Origin: Ettlia oleoabundans | Lineage: Eukaryota > Chlorophyta > Chlorophyceae > Chlamydomonadales | NCBI GenBank assembly: GCA_019693395.1 | Contig: JAAMXP010001074.1 | Coordinates: 50,830 to 114,829, forward strand | DNA: 64,000 nucleotides | Direction of reading: 5' to 3' | In this document: piece after piece, positions 59,601-64,000 of the stretch | Numbering within the stretch: the stretch's first letter is position 1 | Layout of the letters: each line of letters opens with the position of its first letter | Notes under the pieces: generated by a model | Database searches by the model: none | What the model was told of the DNA's origin: nothing | The model's input: the letters and a program-made list of their open reading frames with translations, nothing else | Translations under genes and position numbers: made by a program

Positions 59601-59955
59601 CACAGATGAACGCCAACTCTCGGGGAGCCAAATGGATATTCAGGTTGACAACCACTGCATGGATGGCTGCTGCTGCAAAGTGCAGCTCGATGACGTGGGA
59701 AGAGTTACGCGAGAGAAGCCCGACTCGGTCACCCCGCCGGACCCCCGCTGCCTGCAGGTGCTTGGCAAGCGCCGAGGCGCGCTCAAACAGTTGCCCATAC
59801 GTCAGCTGCCGTCCGTTGCTCGCACAATCCACTACCGCCAGGCGTTCAGCGTGATGGATGGCTGCCAGCTCAAGCATTTGCCATACATCCTGAATCCTCT
59901 CCCTGAAACTGCCCTCGCTGCCGCCAGCTATCATGTCGACGCAGGCGGCAGGCAT
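1..59955 (-). CDS. Giant AT-less modular type I polyketide synthase, many exons, C-terminus beyond the window
   Basis: One spliced gene fills the minus strand from the ATG at 59955 to the left edge. The last coding base seen is about 133, where a GTGAGC donor opens an intron running off the window. The ATG follows an in-frame TGA about 15 bases upstream and precedes a normal adenylation-domain N-terminus. The order is adenylation, KR remnant, three ACPs, then nine KS modules. Open exons run from one module's ACP or KR into the next KS at 45549-41908, 37051-36653, 30429-29683, 24227-22260, 19102-17675, 12739-11651 and 7079-5403, so the modules form one polypeptide. No AT domain occurs anywhere. 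Introns are mostly 80-250 bases with GT-AG borders. I roughly estimate 14,000-15,000 residues in the window. Similar AT-less giant PKSs are known in green algae, including Chlamydomonas PKS1 (zygospore wall). The product here is unknown. Exact exon borders need transcript data. Confidence 0.93.
9731..9748. repeat. (CAGT)n microsatellite in a module 8 intron
   Basis: Four to five CAGT units lie in the intron between the KS8 C-terminal exon and the DH8 histidine-motif exon. A shorter CAGTCAGTCA copy lies about 25 bases upstream. Confidence 0.8.
11374..11402. repeat. (GGCA)n microsatellite in the KS8 intron
   Basis: Repeated AGGC/GGCA units with one CATG interruption lie in the intron between the KS8 exon carrying MDPQQR and the exon carrying VGVFVG. 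Confidence 0.75.
11960..18080 (-). other. PKS module 7: KS-DH-ER-KR-ACP (fully reducing)
   Basis: KS7 spans about 18080-16420: [25 protein letters not shown] near 17505, MHGTG split from GTSLGDPIE by an intron (about 16947-16798), [12 protein letters not shown] and [13 protein letters not shown]7 (16250-15580) has [12 protein letters not shown]^AGYFELS, interrupted by a phase-1 intron (about 16172-16020), and [10 protein letters not shown]7 (14800-13370) has VQAVGTNFR^[21 protein letters not shown], an intron within the domain, SKRDIWS and [16 protein letters not shown]7 (13330-12490) has GGVG^ALG split by an intron, FSSVAALLG, and NYSIAN in place of NYSAAN. ACP7 (12180-11960) has [18 protein letters not shown]. 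The exon 12739 to about 11650 carries KR7, ACP7 and the start of KS8. The inferred output is a saturated extension. Confidence 0.9.
18190..22590 (-). other. PKS module 6: KS-(inactive DH)-KR-ACP
   Basis: KS6 spans about 22590-20680: [21 protein letters not shown]^ACSSS split by an intron (about 21795-21691), [13 protein letters not shown] uninterrupted, [12 protein letters not shown] and [11 protein letters not shown]. The DH-like region (20560-20060) reads [15 protein letters not shown] where other modules have WDHxVxGxxxFPGAG, so the catalytic histidine, glycine and proline are all gone. The second motif LDAVMQL keeps its aspartate. The KR structural half starts at LYGIDWEA near 19815. There is no ER. 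KR6 (19340-18600) has [16 protein letters not shown] and NYSAAN. ACP6 (about 18400-18190) has [18 protein letters not shown]. The inferred output is a beta-hydroxy extension, because the KR is intact but dehydration should fail. Confidence 0.88.
22367..22433. repeat. Imperfect G/A-rich direct repeats in the KS6 intron
   Basis: ACACGTGGGGGGCAAAA (from 22367) is followed by ACACATGGGGGGGGCAAAA (from 22389), then two GTGAAAAA-type units. On the PKS coding strand this becomes a T/C-rich run followed by C tracts between the KS6 exons. Confidence 0.75.
22717..23805 (-). repeat. Tandem coding repeat: three near-identical ACPs with basic linkers
   Basis: The same ACP-coding segment occurs three times. 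The marker AGGAAGCCAGCCAG starts at 22741, 23161 and 23587, so the spacing is 420 and 426 bases, both multiples of three. The ACP cores (QQVQD...SADID...LMAAG...[22 protein letters not shown]) differ at only a few residues. The third copy has GMDS instead of GLDS. Linkers of about 55-65 residues are rich in Arg, Lys, His and Ser and are much less conserved than the cores. This points to recent unequal crossing-over or ongoing gene conversion of the ACP core. Confidence 0.92.
22717..30030 (-). other. PKS module 5: KS-DH-ER-KR-ACP-ACP-ACP (fully reducing, triple ACP)
   Basis: KS5 spans about 30030-27780: [20 protein letters not shown]^ACSSS split by an intron (about 29193-29072), MHGTG split from GTPLGDPIE (about 28508-28388), KSWVGHS^EPASG split by a further intron, and [13 protein letters not shown]5 (27650-27080) has [11 protein letters not shown] and LDSCLQL. 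ER5 (26330-24930) has VKAVGVNFR^[21 protein letters not shown] and SKRDIWS. KR5 (24900-24170) has [16 protein letters not shown] and NYSAAN. Three nearly identical ACPs follow at 23805-23555, 23385-23138 and 22965-22717, joined by linkers rich in Arg, Lys, His and Ser. Exon 24227 to about 22325 runs through all three into KS6. The inferred output is a saturated extension, with possible throughput gain from three carriers. Confidence 0.9.
30130..36830 (-). other. PKS module 4: KS-DH-ER-KR-ACP (fully reducing)
   Basis: KS4 spans about 36830-34960: [22 protein letters not shown], active site DT^ACSSS split by a phase-1 intron (about 35938-35772), [13 protein letters not shown] uninterrupted, [12 protein letters not shown] and [13 protein letters not shown]4 (34620-34120) has [11 protein letters not shown] and LDCCLQL. 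The KR structural half starts at LYNLDW near 33795. ER4 (33290-31955) has VKAVGINFR^[29 protein letters not shown] and [16 protein letters not shown]4 (31775-30950) has [16 protein letters not shown] and NYSAAN. ACP4 (30545-30130) has [10 protein letters not shown], an intron, then VELRNSLE. A single long exon runs from the KS4 active site to the ER intron (about 35772-33157). The inferred output is a saturated extension. Confidence 0.9.
36930..42360 (-). other. PKS module 3: KS-DH-KR-ACP-ACP (no ER)
   Basis: KS3 spans about 42360-40080: [20 protein letters not shown], active site DTVCSSS near 41430 (Val replaces the usual Ala before Cys), MHGTG split from GTSLGDPIE by an intron at about 40882-40747, [12 protein letters not shown] and [11 protein letters not shown]. 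The cysteine and both histidines are present. DH3 (39960-39400) has [11 protein letters not shown] and [10 protein letters not shown]3 (38640-37900) has [16 protein letters not shown] and NYSAAN. ACPs lie at 37640-37400 ([12 protein letters not shown]) and 37345-36930 (SAGLDSL, then an intron, then VEFRNTLE). The KR tail [18 protein letters not shown] nearly repeats that of module 2, so M2 and M3 look like a recent duplicate pair. The inferred output is another unsaturated extension. Confidence 0.9.
42435..47390 (-). other. PKS module 2: KS-DH-KR-ACP-ACP (no ER)
   Basis: KS2 spans about 47370-45280: [22 protein letters not shown] near 46660, [12 protein letters not shown] uninterrupted near 45950, [12 protein letters not shown] and [13 protein letters not shown]2 (about 45170-44600) has [11 protein letters not shown] and LDASFHLG. 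The KR structural half starts at LYVMSW near 44330. Coding then passes straight into KR2 (about 43810-43200) with [16 protein letters not shown] and NYSAAN, with no ER. Two ACPs follow, at 42945-42735 and 42650-42435, both with [18 protein letters not shown]. One exon (45549 to about 42190) carries everything from the end of KS2 to the start of KS3. The inferred output is an alpha,beta-unsaturated extension. A glutamine run in DH2 near 44945-44918 is a CAG-type trinucleotide tract. Confidence 0.9.
44918..44953 (-). repeat. CAG/CTG tract coding a glutamine run in DH2
   Basis: Trinucleotide repeats with one CAA-type interruption code eight glutamines inside DH2, in a loop between the histidine motif and the aspartate motif. 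The tract is in frame and probably length-variable. Confidence 0.8.
47700..54790 (-). other. PKS module 1: KS-DH-ER-KR-ACP (fully reducing)
   Basis: KS1 spans about 54780-52640: [15 protein letters not shown], active-site DTACSSS near 53880, HGTG then GTSLGDPIE split by an intron at about 53276-53118, [12 protein letters not shown], and [13 protein letters not shown]1 (about 52480-51700) has [11 protein letters not shown] and DACLHLG, so both catalytic residues are present. A KR structural half begins at LYEVDWEA near 51655. ER1 (about 51045-49430) shows [37 protein letters not shown] and SKRDIWS. KR1 (49410-48550) has [16 protein letters not shown] and NYAAAN. ACP1 (about 48140-47700) has [12 protein letters not shown]. 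There is no AT between KS and DH. The inferred output is a fully saturated two-carbon extension. ACP1 ([17 protein letters not shown]) is the most divergent of the extension ACPs. Confidence 0.9.
54920..55985 (-). other. Three tandem loading acyl carrier proteins (ACP-L1, L2, L3)
   Basis: Three ACP domains follow the adenylation domain: L1 at about 55985-55735, L2 at 55600-55370 and L3 at 55285-54920. In L3 an intron splits FDYPT from ANEIADFL. Each has the helix-II motif SAGLTS(T/A)LAVQL, holding the serine that takes phosphopantetheine, and the downstream motif [10 protein letters not shown]. All three carry GLTS where the ACPs of M1-M8 carry GLDS or GMDS, so the usual aspartate before the serine is threonine. 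The three are more like each other than the extension ACPs, which suggests local tandem duplication. They should accept the starter from the adenylation domain and present it to KS1. Whether the D-to-T change affects phosphopantetheinylation is unknown. Confidence 0.9.
56130..56385 (-). other. Degenerate ketoreductase (KR) Rossmann fragment between the adenylation domain and loading ACPs
   Basis: About 85 residues starting near [18 protein letters not shown] and ending in [11 protein letters not shown] match the central beta-alpha-beta part of a PKS KR. That stretch normally runs from a VVLLSR-like strand through an acidic D residue to a GVIHAAG-like strand. The GGxGxLG cofactor loop before it and the Ser, Tyr and Asn catalytic motifs after it are missing, so it cannot reduce a ketone. 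It is followed by a low-complexity Ala-rich linker leading into the first loading ACP. It could be a relic of a deleted module or a retained structural spacer. The exon probably begins at the acceptor just before GTC TGG near 56385, because an in-frame TAA at 56460 must be spliced out. Confidence 0.6.
57010..57046. repeat. CCCA-type tetranucleotide tract in a PKS intron
   Basis: A CCCACCCACCCATTCACCCA-like run lies just after the adenylation exon coding [11 protein letters not shown]. On the coding strand it is TGGG-rich and sits near a splice donor. Confidence 0.7.
57624..57647. repeat. (CTG)n microsatellite in a PKS intron
   Basis: Eight CTG units in a row, interrupted only at the ends, lie in the intron between the two adenylation-domain exons near 57680 and 57495. 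The tract is noncoding here. Confidence 0.85.
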
Positions 59956-60406
59956 GTGCCCGCTCTGTCAGCACTTGCCTAACTACCTGCAAGGCAAGGT
60001 GACCATTCGATTGAGAGTGAGCGACTTGCAACGGGGTTTGCAGCGGCAGAAGGGTTTCGACCACCCAGTCCTTGGAGGCACTGGCCACTGACCACACAAG
60101 TCCTTGGCGACTCTCCTAAGCGCCTGAGACTCACAAAGTCTGAGATCCGCGCAGGAACCCCGCTCTTGTCCCAACCAGGAGTGTCGCAGGCCCGAGAGCG
60201 CTCCCGAGCCCCGCGCAGCTCCCTCAGTCTGTAAATGCTGGAAAACCTGTAAAGGCAAACTATCACAATCGAACGAGATGGGTGACAAGTCTGGCGTGCT
60301 ATGAAACGGCTACTGCTGACATGGCTAGCGGGTCGCTGCGCAAAACGCCCTTGCTCTTCCTTGAGTTGGTGGGAAAATGCACTCATAATATGTGTGGTCC
60401 CGCGAA
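59956..60406 (-). other. PKS 5' leader region
   Basis: About 450 bases lie between the TATA element and the PKS start codon. An in-frame TGA sits about 15 bases before the ATG. A pyrimidine-containing TTTACAG and a CCTTGCAG occur at about 60250 and 59988 on the minus strand and could be acceptors of 5'UTR introns. The open frames here on either strand resemble nothing I recognise. Confidence 0.45.
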
Positions 60407-60432
60407 CTTATATAAGCTACTAATTTGATTGG
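60407..60432 (-). promoter_or_regulatory. Probable PKS core promoter: CCAAT box plus TATA box
   Basis: On the minus strand CCAATC (60432-60427) is followed 10 bases later by CTTATATAAG (60416-60407). Transcription would be expected to start about 25-30 bases further on, near 60380. The TATA block is itself a perfect palindrome and could work either way. The CCAAT orientation and the distance to each gene favour the PKS. This is motif reading only. Confidence 0.5.
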
Positions 60433-60487
60433 AACCTTGCCGTTGTTGCCTCCAGCCCACCTGGGTAGATGCTACGTGCCACTGTTT

Positions 60488-60507
60488 CCGCCACGCCATT
60501 GTGGCGG
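60488..60507. repeat. Short inverted repeat in the intergenic promoter region
   Basis: CCGCCAC (60488-60494) and GTGGCGG (60501-60507) form a perfect 7-base dyad with a 6-base spacer, midway between the divergent PKS and complex I genes. It may be a factor-binding dyad or a chance GC-rich palindrome. Confidence 0.3.
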
Positions 60508-60828
60508 TGGACGCTGCTTTCCGCAATCCTGGCCACTGATTTGTATATGTGGTCGAAACGTTGGGCACAAATTTCCGCTGTGTGCTTCTCCGGCGATGCT
60601 TGGGTGATTGCTCCTTTGTCATGAACAGGCGGGCACACCGCCCCACTCGCCGCCCGGGTGGCACCTGCCTGGCGCACGTGCGCTGGCGTGCCGCTGGCAC
60701 CCATCTTCCACAGCCTCCTCCACCCGTCCGGTTGTCAACAAGCTGTTAGCGTTTGCTGCAGCAGCGGTGCGAGGCAGCACAGGCAGCGTAGGCAAACACT
60801 CGGCGCTTCACCGCAAGGAGGCCCCGCT

Positions 60829-61502
60829 ATGTCACTGTTGCGGAGGCTGCCCTTAACTGCCAGGCGCTGCTCCAAAACGCGGGGAGGCGGCGGCGGCAAC
60901 TTCTTCTCGGAAGGCCGTCACGAGCCACAGGGGAACCTGTTTGGCGAAACACCCCCTCCACCTGGGCAGTCCAGGAAATGGGAGAGCTGGGAGGGTCCTT
61001 GGTGAGTCGTTCTATTGCCATCGGGCTTGCTGCCAAGCGGATGGGTGTCGCTCTTGAGGGTTTCAAAGTATCAGGAGACGCGCGGATTGCTTTGGCTTGA
61101 TCATCCGTCGAGCCGCAGCTGTTTTACGCAGCAACGGATGGCCAAGCCAGCCTAACTGGCGCGTCCACCGCCCCTTGGCAGTCGACACACCTCCCCCACT
61201 TGCTTCCTCCTTTTAACCTGCTGCTGGCTCTCTCGCTATTCTTTGCTGACAAGCGAGAATGATAGAGAACTATCAAAGCCCCACCATGCACCGAAAGCGC
61301 ATTTGAAGCCTATAGTAGTGCCCCTTCAAAGCTCTGGCTACACGACTGCGGGTTAATCTCCGGCCTTCCCTGCTGCAGGTACGCGACCTTTGGCGCAGCC
61401 ACCGTACTCCTGTGTGTTGGACTCAATGCACGGCCAGATACTAGCTTGAGTTCGTGGGCAGATAAGCAAGCGGCAGAGAAGCGTGCAGCGGCATCAAGCT
61501 GA
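60829..61502 (+). CDS. Probable mitochondrial complex I ESSS (NDUFB11-type) subunit, two exons
   Basis: Exon 1 is 60829-61001 and exon 2 is 61379-61502. The GTGAGT donor and CTGCAG acceptor join TG|G to make Trp and give a 98-residue protein. The N-terminus (MSLLRRLPLTARRC) is basic and hydroxylated like a mitochondrial presequence. A Gly run, then a Pro-rich GETPPPPGQ segment and KWESWEGPWY, lead into one transmembrane helix (TFGAATVLLCVGL). The tail RPDTSLSSWADKQAAEKR matches the PD-x-x-x-x-x-W-A charged tail I know from plant and animal ESSS subunits. The role would be an accessory subunit in the membrane arm of NADH:ubiquinone oxidoreductase, in the inner mitochondrial membrane. It is divergent from the PKS, about 870 bases from start to start. 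The family call rests on remembered motifs, not a search. Confidence 0.65.
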
Positions 61503-62562
61503 GGCAGCGCCGCCCTCCCCGGGTTGCGCTAGCCTGCCACACTGAATAGTTTGCCCGTGGCTTCTTTGCAGAAGCTTCAATGAAACCCTAGGTGGCCTCC
61601 TGGCCAGCGCTCAGCAGCCAACTGCGGGTAGCGCCTGCTTTTGCATCATTCTCTACTATCACTGCGCACTTTGTACATTTTCCTTGCCGTCATGTTTGTT
61701 GTTTTCCCTTGCTTTAATCCGGCTCCCTGGTCTCGTCAGCAGATTGACTCTGCTGTGGCGGGACGTTTTGCATGTCGGCTTCTCCCTTCTCCGTGCCCCC
61801 GCGGGCCCCGCCCTGCTTGTGTGAGCTACTCGGTTCCACATTCCCAGTGGAGAGTTCACAGGGGTCACCAGCAATACCCTGCAGAGGACATGGCGTGCTG
61901 CTGGATATTTTGCATGAGCTGCTATAAAGCGGCCTGCTGGTTTATGGTTCACAGAACTGGCGGATGATTTCTGCAACATTGGAGGTAGGCCAGGCCTGTG
62001 CGACCACTAATTAATGAACAAGGGTGATAGTATATGCCCGCAGCAGTCCGAAAGGAGTTCGAGCGGACTAGAAGCATTGGGTTTGCAGCTGTGCTGTGTG
62101 AACTTAGGAACTTCAATGAGAGGTACAAAGCAAGCAATTTACCCATCAGCACAGCACGGATTCGGGGAGCTGCTGGTAGGTCCGAAGTGGAAGGCAGAGG
62201 GTGGGGCCACACATTGCAGCATGCGTGCAAGTACTGCAGTCATGCAGTACTGCCAGCTGGCCTGCGAGCCCCAAGCGAGGGTTTCTAAGGAGCTTGCGCA
62301 ATGGATTAATGAGTGTTGTATTCTCCAGTGTTGACGAAGCCCTTTGCTCGAGGGGTTACTTCATTCGGCGTGAAATAAAGTGCACTCCTTGGTTGCCGGG
62401 CCTATCCAGCCTGCTTGCACACGCACGAGGCTCGATCTCGCGCGCGCCCAAGCAGGAGGCACAGAGCGCACAACCTCTGCCGCCTGTTGCTGCAGCGAGC
62501 GGTGGCCTCTGCGTCTGGCAGGATAGTGGACTCCTCTGCTTCAGCTTGATCATGCCAGCAGC
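61503..62562. other. Intergenic stretch, no gene recognised
   Basis: This holds the 3' region of the complex I-like gene and the upstream region of the next candidate. A plus-strand frame at 61641-61967 opens with a hydrophobic run (LYIFLAVMFVVF) but then turns Cys/Pro/Arg-rich with no recognisable domain. I see no tRNA, rRNA or transposon. Confidence 0.4.
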
Positions 62563-62706
62563 ATGAGGCCGCACCAGGTAGCTGCACTGCTGCTAGTGGC
62601 AGCCGTGCTCAATATCGCCCAAGCGCAGCAGGATGCTGCTGCTGGCAGGGGGCTGTCTTCTACAAGAGGCGCCGCCGTCAGAGTAGCAGCCATTCGGTAC
62701 ACCTCG
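62563..62706 (+). CDS. Possible first exon of a secreted protein (signal peptide)
   Basis: The ATG at 62563 opens a clear signal peptide: MRPH, the hydrophobic core VAALLLVAAVL, then an AQA-type cleavage site before QQDAAAGRG. The frame stays open 48 codons to TCG|GTAAGC, a good splice donor in phase 0. The next exon cannot be fixed. One option starts after CCCCACAG at 62781 and continues the same frame (ERAGRLRSIGG); another starts after CCCTGCAG near 62886. Nothing in this exon identifies the mature protein. Confidence 0.4.
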
Positions 62707-64000
62707 GTAAGCTTTGCAACCCTGCTGCATATATCATCAAAGTTTACAGGTGCTGCAACAGCAGCAAAATATGCCCCACAGGAAAGGGCAGGCAGGCTAC
62801 GCAGCATCGGCGGCCTGCTCCACTATCCCGCTGCCCTGTGGCACAGTACAGCCTCTCATGCCCTGCTGTTATGTGCACCCTGCAGTGCATGTGGATCTGT
62901 GGGGAAAGTGGAAGCGCGTTTGTACCAAGAGCTACTCATGCTGCCCAAGTGCACACCCACCCACCCACACACCACCACCACTGCCGGCACTTTGGTTGTG
63001 CAGAGATTGTTCCCAAAACTGTGGATGGCAGTAGTCTACTTTCGGCACTGCAAATCATGCATCGGTCGACGATTGCATCGGCGGCTGCGCACGAGTGTAG
63101 CATACGGAGACGCCCTCTTGCACATGGAACAAGCGGGGTGCCTTTGGCCAAGAGCGCTCACTTGGTAAATGCTACCCATGTTCGTGTAATGCCTGCAACA
63201 CCTGTCAGCATGTTAATTCAATACTGCAGCAGCGACAACCACAGGGCATCTGCTGCTGACTGCAACAAGCAAGCCGGTAACAGCTCTGCACCGCAGTGCC
63301 CTTTACCGCTTGCTGCTTTTGCTCGTTTGCAACAGACCTCTGGCTTCAGCAGAAACAAAAACTGAACTGCAGGAGGCCCTTGCGCTTGTCTGCAACCTAG
63401 AAGGCCACCTTCAGTGGGACTAAATATATTTCTCCTGTTTTGACTGCCAGCAGTAGAATTCCCGCAACTGCTGCGCCCCCTGCAACGCTGCAGTGGGCTG
63501 GGGGGGCACAAGCGTGTCTGCACTTTGCTGGCCCTGCTGCTGCCTTGGCGGGGTTCGCGAGCCACTCCCAAACTTGCGCCGTGGGTTCAAATGTTCTCGT
63601 GCTTGATGCCGCGGTTAGGCCAGTTTCTGTAGGTACATCGAATGTGAGTAGCTGGGTTGACGTGAGCGCACCGCAGAGTCTTGAACTGAGAGCACAGCAA
63701 AGACGAGAGACGGAGCAGAGACGGTGAGGAACCCCCCGGAGAAGAACGATAGAAGCAGAGAGAGGTTTCGGCCCTGAGAGCCTGCAGTACACTTGTGCTG
63801 CGCCGCTCAATGATGGACTTACATCGTGGTTGCTGGGTTTGCGTGTGCTCTAGTCCCAGGAACACCTAGTGTATGCTCCTCTGCGTTGCGCCACTGACGC
63901 CGCAAGCTCCGCCGCCGCTGGACGTCTCTCCTATTCCGGCAGTGACTGCAGCCACCGCGTCGGCGTTTTAGTAGGCAAGCCATCTCGACACTCCAGGTGC
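62707..64000. other. Unassigned plus-strand region, probably further exons of the secreted-protein candidate
   Basis: Several splice-like sites occur here but no convincing exon chain. A TGTAA element at 63186-63190 could be an algal polyadenylation signal. A plus-strand frame at 63440-63640 contains GSNVLVLDAAVRPVS, which loosely recalls the C-terminal strand of fasciclin (FAS1) domains, but no other FAS1 motif could be placed. The final 130 bases hold nothing I recognise. Confidence 0.25.

Larger units (their letters stand above)
56535..59955 (-). other. PKS loading region: acyl-CoA-ligase-like adenylation (AMP-binding) domain
   Basis: This domain should activate the starter carboxylic acid as an acyl-adenylate and pass it to the ACPs that follow. 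Core motifs appear in order across roughly ten exons: the P-loop [13 protein letters not shown] near 59170-59130; the PMFH motif near 58900; LSYGMTE near 58300-58280; RTGDLA then [16 protein letters not shown] near 57495-57395; [13 protein letters not shown] near 57190-57140; and the catalytic-lysine motif [15 protein letters not shown] near 56820-56775. The DRKKD and GGENVY motifs point to the acyl/aryl-CoA ligase branch rather than an NRPS amino-acid adenylation domain, and no condensation domain is present. Exon 1 ends at 59401 (GLQ, phase 0) and exon 2 starts at 59302. By analogy with bacterial PKSs that begin with a CoA-ligase domain, I infer a fatty or aromatic acid starter. Its identity cannot be read from sequence. 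Confidence 0.9.

Noticed and set aside
1..59955. A cluster of many single-module PKS genes, or separate FAS, quinone reductase and dehydrogenase genes
   Set aside because: Open exons cross from ACP or KR of one module into KS of the next at most borders, internal methionines have no promoter-like context, and phases match across introns.
1..59955. Bacterial contamination or a recent bacterial PKS insertion
   Set aside because: The gene is full of GT-AG introns whose removal restores conserved motifs, often within a codon, and several intron positions are shared between modules.
56535..59955. NRPS adenylation domain (hybrid NRPS-PKS)
   Set aside because: No condensation domain is present, the core motifs (GGENVY, DRKKD) are of the acyl-CoA ligase type, and all carrier domains have PKS-type LVFDYP motifs.
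59983..60386. Upstream coding exon of the PKS (open frames beginning at 60386 or 60288)
   Set aside because: The ATG at 60386 lies at or before the expected transcription start, neither frame resembles an adenylation-domain extension, and an in-frame TGA precedes the ATG at 59955.
61641..61967. Plus-strand membrane protein starting with a hydrophobic segment
   Set aside because: It lies directly after the complex I-like gene, probably in its 3' region, and becomes Cys/Pro/Arg-rich with no recognisable family pattern.
63397..63810. Minus-strand gene (137-codon open frame)
   Set aside because: No domain, signal or splice support, and it overlaps the plus-strand candidate region. The composition looks like chance.

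Overview
This window is nuclear DNA from a green alga (Chlorophyta). The evidence is a spliced, intron-dense gene with GT-AG borders, moderately GC-rich Ala/Ser/Gln-rich coding sequence, and a short spliced gene resembling a mitochondrial complex I subunit next to it. I cannot fix the genus; a trebouxiophyte or a Chlamydomonas relative would both fit.

About 94% of the window (position 59955 down to the left edge, minus strand) is one giant, unfinished gene for a modular type I polyketide synthase (PKS). Read N to C: an acyl-CoA-ligase-like adenylation domain (59955-56535); a broken ketoreductase remnant; three loading ACPs in tandem; then nine KS-containing modules. M1 KS-DH-ER-KR-ACP; M2 KS-DH-KR-ACP-ACP; M3 KS-DH-KR-ACP-ACP; M4 KS-DH-ER-KR-ACP; M5 KS-DH-ER-KR-ACP-ACP-ACP; M6 KS-(dead DH)-KR-ACP; M7 KS-DH-ER-KR-ACP; M8 KS-DH-ER-KR-ACP; M9 KS-DH-ER, cut by the window edge before its KR. 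No module has an acyltransferase (AT) domain, so malonyl units must be supplied in trans. This architecture matches the AT-less multimodular PKSs already described in green algae, including Chlamydomonas PKS1, which is needed for zygospore maturation. Open exons run across most module borders, so this is one polypeptide rather than a cluster of genes.

The modules keep a record of their own duplication in intron positions. An intron at KS motif HGT^G occurs in M1, M3, M5, M7 and M9 and is absent from M2, M4, M6 and M8, a strict odd/even alternation. A second KS intron (DT^ACSSS) is shared only by M4-M6, and a DH intron (FPG^AG) only by M7-M8. Two ER introns are shared by all six ER domains.

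If used in order, the modules would build a long, mostly saturated chain with two adjacent double bonds (M2, M3) and one hydroxyl (M6). This is inference.

The right end (59956-64000) holds a CCAAT/TATA promoter facing the PKS, a divergent two-exon plus-strand gene resembling the complex I ESSS/NDUFB11 subunit (60829-61502), and the probable first exon of a secreted protein (62563-62706). The rest I could not assign.
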